From Aliidiomarina maris (GTDB lineage Bacteria; Pseudomonadota; Gammaproteobacteria; Enterobacterales; Alteromonadaceae), in NCBI RefSeq assembly GCF_003987335.1, contig NZ_PIPK01000005.1, positions 62,001 to 126,000 of the forward strand: 64,000 nucleotides of DNA, written 5' to 3'. The position numbers were made by a program, and so were the translations under genes. The notes beneath the pieces were generated by a model, which was not told the DNA's origin, did not search any database, and was given only the letters and a program-made list of their open reading frames with translations. Shown piece by piece: positions 25,512 through 35,003 of the stretch (the stretch's first letter is position 1; each line of letters opens with the position of its first letter).

Positions 25512-26357
25512 TTAACGTAAATTACGCGCGTGGAAGCGTAAGTGCTCCTCAATAAAGCTCGCAATAAAGTAATAGCTGTGGTCATAACCTTGTTGATAGC
25601 GAATTTGTGCGCCGCCACCACTGAGCTGGTTGGCTTTTTCCAGTGCTGGGGTTAACAATTGCTCCGCTAAAAAGTTATCTGCGGTGCCTTGGTCTACCAA
25701 TATCGGGGGGACTGAGTCACGCTCTTGCAGCAACAAACTGGCATCGTAAGCGCGCCAGGTCGACTTGTCCTCACCTAAGTAGTTGCCAAAGGCCTTGTGC
25801 CCCCAAGGGCACTCGGTCGGGTGGCAAATCGGCGAGAACGCAGAAATTGAGCTAAATAAGCTTTCGCGCAAACCTATCACTAACGCGCCATGCCCACCCA
25901 TGGAATGTCCGCTAATCGCGCGGTCCTGAGTCAGGGGTAGCTCGGCTTCCACCAAACCTGGCAGCTCTTTGGCGATGTAATCGTACATCTGATAATGCTT
26001 GGCCCAAGGTTGCTGGGTCGCGTTAACATAGAAGCCAGCGCCATGACCGAAATCATAGGCGCCTTCGTCATCGTCTGGCACGTCGTCGCCACGCGGGCTG
26101 GTGTCGGGAATAATTAGCGCTAAGCCCAATTCTGCGGCGACACGTTGTGCCCCAGCTTTGCTCGAGAAGTTCTCGTCTGTACAGGTCAGCCCTGACAGCC
26201 AGTACACCGCTGGGACTGCTTCGTGCTCAGCTTGCGGTGGCAGGTACACCGAAAACTGCATGTCGCAGTTAAGCACCGCAGAGCGGTGCTTAAAACGGAT
26301 TTGACGGCCACCAAAAGCTATTTGTTCACTGACTTTCTCTAGTGCAGTTGTGGTCAT
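25512..26357 (-). CDS. frmB: S-formylglutathione hydrolase
   Basis: This 281-residue esterase-D family enzyme hydrolyses S-formylglutathione to formate and glutathione. The nucleophile elbow is GHSMGG; the acid in DQGTADNFL and the His in GYDHSYYF complete the triad. The start ATG 26357 is set by AAGAGG upstream; the GTG at 26363 overlaps that site. It lies 9 bases after the class III alcohol dehydrogenase gene, forming a formaldehyde detoxification operon. Confidence 0.93.
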   Translation of the reverse strand: MTTTALEKVSEQIAFGGRQIRFKHRSAVLNCDMQFSVYLPPQAEHEAVPAVYWLSGLTCTDENFSSKAGAQRVAAELGLALIIPDTSPRGDDVPDDDEGAYDFGHGAGFYVNATQQPWAKHYQMYDYIAKELPGLVEAELPLTQDRAISGHSMGGHGALVIGLRESLFSSISAFSPICHPTECPWGHKAFGNYLGEDKSTWRAYDASLLLQERDSVPPILVDQGTADNFLAEQLLTPALEKANQLSGGGAQIRYQQGYDHSYYFIASFIEEHLRFHARNLR

Positions 26358-26366
26358 GTTCACCTC

Positions 26367-27506
<1,140 letters not shown>

Positions 27507-27639
27507 TTAAAAAGCTGATGTGTAAAAGTATAGCGCTATTTTAATTATCTATGCTGGTAAGATAATCCTTACTAAATGCAATTAAGCTTTGTATATATGC
27601 AATAATGATGGGTGTTTTAGTCAAAACGGGGGCAGTGAC

Positions 27640-28527
27640 GTGAAACAATGGCAGGGAATTAGTGAGTTTGTAGCAGTCGCGGAGCACGCCAGCTTTACCC
27701 AAGCCGCCAAATGGCTTGGCATGTCGGTGGCGCAAGTGAGCCGTAACGTGAATGAGTTAGAGCAACGCCTGCAAGTACGCCTGTTTTATCGCTCAACCCG
27801 GCAAGTGCGCTTAAGTGAAGAAGGGCGCGTGTACTTGCAGCATTGTCAGCATTTAGTACAAGGCTTAGATGACGCGAACCGCGCTTTAAGCAATTTACAG
27901 CAAAGCCCACAGGGCCGGCTGCGCATCACGGCCCCAGTGTTTTATGGCGAGACGGTGATAGCCCCCTTGTTGAACGAGTTTTTGTGCCAACACCCAGACT
28001 TACAGCTGGACATGGATCTGACCAACCAACGCTTAGATTTAATTGAAGGGCGTTTTGACCTCGCGATTCGCTTAGGTCACTTAGACGATTCCAGTATGAT
28101 TGCGCGCAAACTCGGTCAGCGCAGTCATCATTTGGTGGCAAGCCCTGAGTATCTTGCGCGCTATGGCGAGCCGGACAGCCCAGACACCTTGCGTCAGCAT
28201 CGACTGTTGTCCGGCACCATGAACCATTGGCGTCTAGCCAACCCCGGGCACACCGGTGAATTGAATGTGCGGCCGCACAAATTTTGGTGCTGCAATAGCG
28301 GCGTCGCGCTGTTAGATGCAGTGCGCAGAGGCATGGGGATAGCTCAACTCCCTGACTACTATTTGCAGCAAGACCTTGTGCAAGGGCGATTGCGCGCCAT
28401 CATGGAAGCGTACCGCCCAAGTGATGACGGCATCTGGGCGTTGTACCCACAAAACCGTCATTTATCTCCTAAAGTACGCAGTTTGCTCGACTTTTTGCTG
28501 CAACGTTTGCAGCAATCGGCGGGTTAA
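27640..28527 (+). CDS. LysR-family regulator divergent from frmAB
   Basis: The 295-residue LysR protein has an N-terminal HTH (SFTQAAKWLGMSVAQVSRNVNELE) and a C-terminal effector domain. I prefer the GTG at 27640 (VKQWQGISEF), since an upstream ATG at 27589 would add 17 residues before the conserved start. It is divergent from frmA across about 150 bases, as for LysR regulators next to glutathione-dependent formaldehyde genes in other proteobacteria. Confidence 0.88.
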   Translation: MKQWQGISEFVAVAEHASFTQAAKWLGMSVAQVSRNVNELEQRLQVRLFYRSTRQVRLSEEGRVYLQHCQHLVQGLDDANRALSNLQQSPQGRLRITAPVFYGETVIAPLLNEFLCQHPDLQLDMDLTNQRLDLIEGRFDLAIRLGHLDDSSMIARKLGQRSHHLVASPEYLARYGEPDSPDTLRQHRLLSGTMNHWRLANPGHTGELNVRPHKFWCCNSGVALLDAVRRGMGIAQLPDYYLQQDLVQGRLRAIMEAYRPSDDGIWALYPQNRHLSPKVRSLLDFLLQRLQQSAG

Positions 28528-28669
28528 AAAAGGGTTATGGAAAACGTAGCTAACTCACCTGAATGCTAGACCAAATATTAGACTAAATTCTCCTGTAACT
28601 TTACCCGCGTTACGGTAACATAAGGTTGATAAGCGCTTGACACATATCATAACCCATCACGGAGGGGGC

Positions 28670-30240
28670 ATGCGTAATAATCAACCAATTACTGGCCGCG
28701 AATATGAGTTCGATCAAGGCAAACGACTCATTTCTGCAACTGACTTAGGCGGTAAAATACGGGTATTTAACCAGGACTTTTTAGAAGTCAGTGGTTTTAG
28801 CCGCGAAGAGCTTGAGGGCGCGCCTCATAATATTGTCCGCCACCCTGACATGCCACCGAGTGTGTTCAAGAATATGTGGGCTACGCTAAAACAAGGTAAG
28901 CCTTGGATGGGGTTGGTTAAAAATCGGCGTAAAAACGGTGATCATTACTGGGTGAGTGCTTACGTTACACCAGTCAAGGACAACGGCAAGGTCGTGGGTT
29001 ATGAGTCAGTTCGAGTGCCGGCAACGGCTGCACAAAAGCAGCGTGCAGAGCGGGTGTACAGTCGTTTGCGCGCGGGACGCAAAGCTTTTGCCTGGCACCA
29101 GTATGCGAACTTCTACTTGCGTGAACTTGTCCCTGTCTGGTTACCTGGCGTGCTGCTGGTTGCGGCATTGAGTACGTGGTTTGGTGGGGTTGCGGGTGTG
29201 ATGGTGCTGGTGGCTTTGGTGGTGACGATTGCATGGCAATTGCGACATGCCCAGGCTGGTTACCACGCCTTGCTCACCACAAACCCCGAAGCATTCAGCA
29301 GTGCCATGGTGGCGAATACTTACTCACGCTTTGGCGGTGCTAAAGCCAGAGTTGAGATGGTGTTGTTAAGTGAAGCTGCGCGTGCCCGCACTGGGCTCGC
29401 GCGGATTGAAGACGCCACCCACGGGCTGCGTAAAATTGTTGCAGACACCTCGGCACAAGCCAGTAGCAGTCGCCAAATTACCGAACCACGTACTCAATGC
29501 CGCAACAAGCCGCATCGGCAATTCATCAAATGTCGGTGTCGATTGAAGAGGTTGCTGATAACGTCGAGGGCAATGCGGAAAAAGCGTCAGCTGCAGCCAA
29601 ACATGTGTCCCAGAGCACACGTTTGGCACGTCAGGCCTTAGACGCTATTCACGAATTACATGACGCGGTTCAAAGTATCGTCAGTACCGTGAATGAAGTG
29701 TCGCAATCAAGCGGCGAGATTGGTCAAGCCGCGGACCTCATATCGCAAATTGCAGACCAAACCAATTTGCTGGCACTCAACGCAGCGATCGAAGCTGCGC
29801 GTGCAGGTGAGCATGGGCGTGGGTTTAGTGTTGTGGCCGACGAGGTACGTGCCTTAGCGGGTAAAACGCGCGAATCCACGGACCGCATTCATACCATTAT
29901 TGAAACCTTAAGTAAGCGTGCTGCCAGCGCCGTGACGGTGTCGGCGGCTGGAGAAAAAGCTGCGCAGTCTGGCGTTGATAAGGTCAGCGAAACAGAGCAA
30001 GCATTACAGGCCATTGACCGTGCTGTCACTGCAATTAGTGACACCACACAGCAGATGGCGACGGCAGTTGAAGAGCAAAGCAATGTCGCAGAACATATCA
30101 GCGAACAGGTCACGCATATGGCAGATGGTGCAGGCAAAGCACTGGAGAACGCTGCAGCGACAGCGGACGCGAGCGCTCATCTTGAAGAAACCATCGCTGA
30201 AATGCAGGCTCTGGTGCGACGTTTTGCTAATAACGCGTAG
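28670..30240 (+). pseudogene. Aer-like PAS chemoreceptor with a frameshift
   Basis: The first part (28670 to about 29490) encodes a PAS domain (residues 10-125, with HNIVRHPDMPPSVFK typical of Aer) and membrane segment (about 155-185). The rest of the methyl-accepting signalling domain (hairpin [25 protein letters not shown]) is in another frame from about 29497 to the stop at 30240. Joined, it would be about 520 residues, the normal Aer length, so a single lesion near 29480-29500 breaks it. The start ATG follows GGAGGGGG. Energy or redox taxis would be the role of the intact gene. Either a true mutation or a sequencing error is possible. Confidence 0.8.
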
Positions 30241-30307
30241 ATAGGCCAGCGAAGGCTTTCGCAAAGGTTCTGTAAAATTGCTGAATCAGGCCTAAAAGAT
30301 TGATCAT
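30227..30307 (-). CDS. possible 26-residue hydrophobic peptide
   Basis: A short open frame starting at ATG 30307 is preceded by a very strong ribosome site (GGAAGGAGG, six bases before). It encodes [19 protein letters not shown] plus seven residues, an amphipathic, positively charged peptide. It overlaps the end of the chemoreceptor gene by 14 bases on the other strand and is divergent from the patatin gene. I do not recognise the family. The ribosome site is the main evidence. Confidence 0.35.
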   Translation of the reverse strand: MINLLGLIQQFYRTFAKAFAGLSTRY

Positions 30308-30370
30308 TTTGCCTCCTTCCTGAGTATTAGATTGACTGGTACGTCATTTAAATCAAGAGAGGGAATCTTG

Positions 30371-31300
30371 ATGTCGCAACAAAGTGAGAATCCAAAACGT
30401 CGCGCCTTAATCATTGAAGGTGGCGCGATGCGGGGTATATTTGCTGCCGGTGTACTCGATACATTCATTGAGCATGACTACTACCCATTTGACATGGTAA
30501 TAGGCGTATCGGCGGGGTCAACCACAGGGATTGCTTACCTGACAGGCGACCATAAGCGCAGCTATCAAATTCTTACAGACCACGCGCGGCGGCCGGACTT
30601 TTTCAGTTTCTCACGTTATGCCAAAGGCGGCCATCTATGTGACGTTAGTTGGTTGTGGCAAACCTCGCGTGCCGATTTGAGCCTTAACATGGCGCAGTAT
30701 GTAAGCCGCAATATCCCGATGTGGGTGGTCACTACGTCAGTGCGTACAGGTCTCCCGTTGTATCATAAAGTCGATGCGCATAACCTTGATGAGGTATTCC
30801 CTGCGTCCTGCGCAATGCCGATTGTATTTCGTGACTACCCCGCAGTAGCTGGCGAAGCGATGTCAGACGGTGGCTTGGGTGATTCTATCCCGGTGCGCTA
30901 TGCCCATAAGCAAGGCGCAAACGATATCCTGGTGATCCGCTCAGTACCTGAAAGCTATCGCAAGGAGCGGGTGCGCTTTCCGAGCATGCTCAAACCTTTG
31001 CTAGCCGATTACCCACGTCTACTTGGTGCCGCGCTTCGGCGTGAGCGTAAATATAATGACGCGCTGGCATTTATCCAAAATCCCCCGCAAGGGTGCCGGG
31101 TTAAGCAATTATGCCCACCTGAGGATTTCCCAGTGGCTCGTTTTACCCGTGACTTAGATAAACTTAATCAAGGTTACCAACAAGGGGTCGAGGTTGCTAA
31201 GCTATACTTACAAGACCAACCCATGATGCCAAGCCACCAAGCGAGTGCCATTTTGCCTTCAGAACAGGCACAGCCGGTGAGTGACGCTCAGACCGCCTAA
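30371..31300 (+). CDS. patatin-like phospholipase
   Basis: The 309-residue protein of the patatin/YjjU family has the oxyanion loop GGAMRG (17-22), nucleophile GVSAGS (Ser47) and the Asp of the dyad in DGG (166-168). Acyl ester hydrolysis, probably of phospholipids, is expected. The ATG at 30371 has GAGAGGGA upstream and is preferred to the one at 30332. The next gene, an ATP-grasp ligase, starts 13 bases after its stop and is probably co-transcribed. Confidence 0.88.
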   Translation: MSQQSENPKRRALIIEGGAMRGIFAAGVLDTFIEHDYYPFDMVIGVSAGSTTGIAYLTGDHKRSYQILTDHARRPDFFSFSRYAKGGHLCDVSWLWQTSRADLSLNMAQYVSRNIPMWVVTTSVRTGLPLYHKVDAHNLDEVFPASCAMPIVFRDYPAVAGEAMSDGGLGDSIPVRYAHKQGANDILVIRSVPESYRKERVRFPSMLKPLLADYPRLLGAALRRERKYNDALAFIQNPPQGCRVKQLCPPEDFPVARFTRDLDKLNQGYQQGVEVAKLYLQDQPMMPSHQASAILPSEQAQPVSDAQTA

Positions 31301-31313
31301 CGACGAGGATTGA

Positions 31314-32270
31314 ATGAAACCAATTTTTATCTTGCACGAAAACCAAGAATGGGTCGTACCTTTACACGCTGAATTTGCCCGCCGCGGCGTTGAAGCGAAT
31401 GAGTGGTTTTTGCATGAAGATTACGTGGCCTTTGATAAAACCCCTAAGCCTGGCGTTTACTACAACCGTATGAGCGCATCGTCGCATACGCGAGGGCATC
31501 GCTTTGCACCCGAACTCACCCGCATGGCGCTGACCTGGTTAGAGCACGCGGGCGACTCGCAGGTGACCGTCGTGAATGGTTTGCGTGCACTGTATTTGGA
31601 AACCTGTAAATTGTCGCAATATGCGGCGTTGCAGCAAGCTGGCATTCGCACCCCAAAGACTCGTGCAGTGGTCGGCCGGGAGCAAATTACTCTGGCTGCA
31701 GATGATTTTGAGCAATGGCCTGTGATTCTTAAGCCGAACCGTGGTGGTAAAGGTTTAGGGGTGATGAAGTTCGATAACGCGCAAGCGTTAAGCGCTTATG
31801 TGAATGGCCCGGAATATCAGGAGCCGCTTGATGGCATTTGGTTATTGCAACAGTATATCGTGCCCCAGGCTCCCTTTATTACCCGTTGTGAATTCGTCGG
31901 GCAGCGCTTTATATACGCGGTACAAGTCGATACGTCCGAGGGCTTTGAGTTATGCCCTGCCGACGTGTGCGCTATTGGTGACGCCGCTTGCCCGGTGGGC
32001 GAGCAGCCAGTGGTAGCTACTGCGCCGGCGAAGTTTGTGCTAACAGAGCGTTATCATGGTCATGCCATCATTGGACGCCTTGAAACCTTTATGCGCAATG
32101 CTGGTATTGACGTCGCAGGTATCGAGTTAATTGAAGACAAGTATGGCGATATCTATGCCTATGATGTCAACACCAACACCAATTACAACCAAACTGCTGA
32201 AGCGGCTGCGGGTGGTCGCGTGACGGGTATGGGCGCGGTGGCTGATTACCTGATCGCCCTCGCACGGTAA
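31314..32270 (+). CDS. ATP-grasp ligase-like protein, RimK-related
   Basis: This 318-residue protein has an N-terminal pre-ATP-grasp part and a central ATP-grasp domain: the lysines in ILKPNRGGKGLGVM and the metal-binding end YDVNTNTNYN. These resemble RimK-like amino acid or peptide ligases. The substrate is unknown. A short gap after the patatin gene suggests a two-gene operon, and together they could act on a small acyl or peptide metabolite, which is inference only. Confidence 0.75.
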   Translation: MKPIFILHENQEWVVPLHAEFARRGVEANEWFLHEDYVAFDKTPKPGVYYNRMSASSHTRGHRFAPELTRMALTWLEHAGDSQVTVVNGLRALYLETCKLSQYAALQQAGIRTPKTRAVVGREQITLAADDFEQWPVILKPNRGGKGLGVMKFDNAQALSAYVNGPEYQEPLDGIWLLQQYIVPQAPFITRCEFVGQRFIYAVQVDTSEGFELCPADVCAIGDAACPVGEQPVVATAPAKFVLTERYHGHAIIGRLETFMRNAGIDVAGIELIEDKYGDIYAYDVNTNTNYNQTAEAAAGGRVTGMGAVADYLIALAR

Positions 32271-32283
32271 ACTAACGGCATCG

Positions 32284-33155
32284 TTAGTTTTCTAACTGCT
32301 CCCCTGTGGCGACTGCTGCAGGGGCATCAAACCAAAGTCCAAGACTTTGTAAGAATGTCGGATGCTGGCGGATTTCATCGATATTTTGGTTGATGGTTGC
32401 AATCATATCGCGACCCCACGCATTGTTCGTACATCCGATAGCCCCAATACTTGCTGACCCTCGGTTTCGGCGATTTCCACAAACTCGAGCTCGCCTTGGC
32501 CCGTGCGTTGGTGATAGCGCACCAGAGTGTGGTAGTCCAGGGTATAGTCGATTCTGCCAGCTAAAATCATGTCTAAAATTGCGACTGTGGCGTACTCGCC
32601 AGTGCGAACAACGCGGTAGCTGCTGGTCCCTTCATGTAAATTCAAAAGCGGTTGTAATGCGCCATACTGACGCCCGGCTGGCTGGACAAAGCGAAAGTCA
32701 TTGCTTTCAAGTAACAAGTGCAACGGCACTGGGTCGCCAAACTGTTCTCGCATGCGCGCCGCAACACGAGGAAGCGCAATAATACCGTGGGGCTGATAAC
32801 GGTGAGTGGGCGCACTCAAGACCGTGCGTTGCTGAGCGTCGTAAGGACGATAAATCATGCAGGGGAAACATTGATTGGTGTCGCGTTCAAACATCACACC
32901 GATGCGGGTCTGCGGCATTAACGTCCGACTGGTCTGATAATTCGGTAGCGTGTCTTCAACCGCGTGCATCAGCGCATCGCAAATGCCTTGGTTTTGATAG
33001 GCGCCTTGCACAATATGAAACGGTGGGGCGGTATTGATAGCCCAGTTGAGGGTACGTTGGATATCGTCGGCCAGCCCATAACGTGGCATCATAGTTATGT
33101 TAACGACGCTGGCGACACATAACCAATAGGCGATGCGAAGCAAACCTTGCATCAC
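32284..33155 (-). pseudogene. periplasmic solute-binding-like protein with a frameshift
   Basis: The main frame (33155 to 32403, 250 residues) has a signal peptide and a family 3 solute-binding fold similar to the TIGR02285 group. It ends early at VRTMRGVAI. The missing C-terminus (NAWGRDMIATINQNIDEIR to the stop at 32284) is in a second frame directly after, so one base appears to be lost in the A-rich run near 32425. The intact product would be about 290 residues. Ligand unknown. A true mutation or a sequencing error are both possible. Confidence 0.75.
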
Positions 33156-33248
33156 CTCAGTTAAGCAGAAATCAAACTTTTTGCAACATAATTAGGGCGC
33201 TTAAACTATGCTATTTGTCGCATTTTGTAATAAATGCGTAGTAACCGA

Positions 33249-34007
33249 TTAGTCTGCCCAGTACTGCTCCATCGTAATTTGACCCGGTGAACGGCGTAAG
33301 TGTTTACGTAACCCTTTGCTTTCAAGCGTGCTGCGCGCGTCTTTGATCATGGCGGGATTTCCACATAGCATGACTTGCGAATGAAGATTAAACTCAGATT
33401 GGGCAGCGGCCTCTAACGCACCAGATTCAATTAACGCAGGGATGCGCCCGTGTAGACCAAGTTCGTTAGGCGATTCCGGTTCACGGCTAACCACTGGCAG
33501 ATAACTAAATTGCGCGCCTTTAGCCTCACCAAGTGCACGCATCAATTCGCGATAACACAGATCTTTACGGTAACGCACACCATGCACAAGGTGCACGCGT
33601 TTGAAGCGCTGCCACACGTCGTCTTGCTGCAATATCGATAGGTAAGGGCCGATGCCGGTGCCAGTTGCCACCATCCATAAGGTATCGCCCTCGGGCACGT
33701 GGTCAAGACTGAAAAAGCCGCTCGGGTGGCTGTTAAGCAAGATCTCTTGGCCAGGCCGTAGCGCACTTAAACGCGGACTTAGCGCACCATCTGCGACTTT
33801 AGCAATAACGAACTCAAGCACCTGACTACCTGGGGCATTGACCATGGAGTAGGCGCGCGGCAGCGGCTCGCCTTGGCTGTCGGGCAGCGCTACGCGGGCA
33901 AATTGCCCTGCTTTAAAATGAAAGTCGGGGTGGCTGAGCTGTAAGCTGAATAAGCCATCATGCCAATGATGAACGGAGACGACTTGAACGGGCATCCAAG
34001 TTGGCAT
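33249..34007 (-). CDS. fpr: ferredoxin--NADP reductase
   Basis: The 252-residue flavoenzyme of the bacterial FNR family has the FAD motif RAYSMVNAPG, the NADPH motif VATGTGIGPYLS and a C-terminal GNPAMIKDA. The tail ends MEQYWAD. It moves electrons between NADPH and ferredoxin or flavodoxin, and in E. coli is part of the SoxRS response. It is single-gene, divergent from the alpha/beta hydrolase gene. Confidence 0.93.
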   Translation of the reverse strand: MPTWMPVQVVSVHHWHDGLFSLQLSHPDFHFKAGQFARVALPDSQGEPLPRAYSMVNAPGSQVLEFVIAKVADGALSPRLSALRPGQEILLNSHPSGFFSLDHVPEGDTLWMVATGTGIGPYLSILQQDDVWQRFKRVHLVHGVRYRKDLCYRELMRALGEAKGAQFSYLPVVSREPESPNELGLHGRIPALIESGALEAAAQSEFNLHSQVMLCGNPAMIKDARSTLESKGLRKHLRRSPGQITMEQYWAD

Positions 34008-34095
34008 AGTAGTCCTTAAGATAGTAGTCCTGAATGAAATGCCCTATATTGGGCGACTTCAATTATTTTACTACGCGCAGCTAAGGATTACACCC

Positions 34096-34986
34096 ATGAT
34101 TGACTGGCACCCTTGGGAATACACCACCAAGTATGGATTTACCTTGCGCGGCCAGCACACCGCACCGCGCGGTAAACCGGTGCTGCATTTTATTCATGGT
34201 AATAGCTATAGCGGTTTGACCTACGCTGCCATGTGGCAAGCGCTGAATGCTGATTTCGATATCTTTTTACATGACGCCCAAGGTCATGGTGACAGCGACG
34301 AAGGCGGCGCGTTTATCGGTTGGAACCAAAGTGCCGAGCTGGCACTGCAGGTCGCCAATGAATTACTGCCTAAGTTGTACCCTAAGATGCCGGTATTTGG
34401 TTGTGGCCACAGCTTTGGCGGTATTCTGACTTTGTTGATGAGTGAACGTCAACCAATGCTGTTCAATCAGTTGGTTTTACTCGACCCAATTTTGTTTCTG
34501 CCCAGCATGATAGCCCCCATGCGCGTGCTAAGCGCCTTACATCTGTACGCGCTGAACCCTTATGCCAAGCGTGCGCGGCGCCGACGCAGTGTATGGCCAG
34601 ATGCGTCAGCGGCGTATCAAGGCCTGCACCAAAGAGGCATGTTCCGCGGGTGGAGCGATGCCTCGTTACAGGCCTATGTTGACCATGCCATGCACCAAGG
34701 GGAAGACGGACAGTGGCAGTTAAAATGTTCACCGCGCCGTGAAGCTGAAATTTTCAGCTCTTATGCCCATGGTTTATGGCCCTACTTGCGCAATGGCTTA
34801 AAGGTACCAACCCATGTTTGGGGCGGGCAAGACACCTATCCATTTGTGCAAAAGTCGCTGGCGCGTTGGCAAGCTGCGAATGACAAAGTGAGCTTGGCTT
34901 GGGTCGAAGGCGGACATTGCTTTATGTTAGAGCACCCTGAAAAAACCGCGGCGCTGGTGCGTGCCAGCGTGTTATCCGCGGTTTAG
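34096..34986 (+). CDS. alpha/beta hydrolase
   Basis: The 296-residue hydrolase has HGNSYSG oxyanion-type loop, nucleophile motif CGHSFGG, an Asp before the last strand and His in EGGHCFMLEHP. The start ATG 34096 follows AAGGA. The substrate is unknown. It converges on the M48 protease gene, 17 bases away. Confidence 0.82.
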   Translation: MIDWHPWEYTTKYGFTLRGQHTAPRGKPVLHFIHGNSYSGLTYAAMWQALNADFDIFLHDAQGHGDSDEGGAFIGWNQSAELALQVANELLPKLYPKMPVFGCGHSFGGILTLLMSERQPMLFNQLVLLDPILFLPSMIAPMRVLSALHLYALNPYAKRARRRRSVWPDASAAYQGLHQRGMFRGWSDASLQAYVDHAMHQGEDGQWQLKCSPRREAEIFSSYAHGLWPYLRNGLKVPTHVWGGQDTYPFVQKSLARWQAANDKVSLAWVEGGHCFMLEHPEKTAALVRASVLSAV

Positions 34987-35003
34987 TCAGCAATGTTTGG
35001 CTG

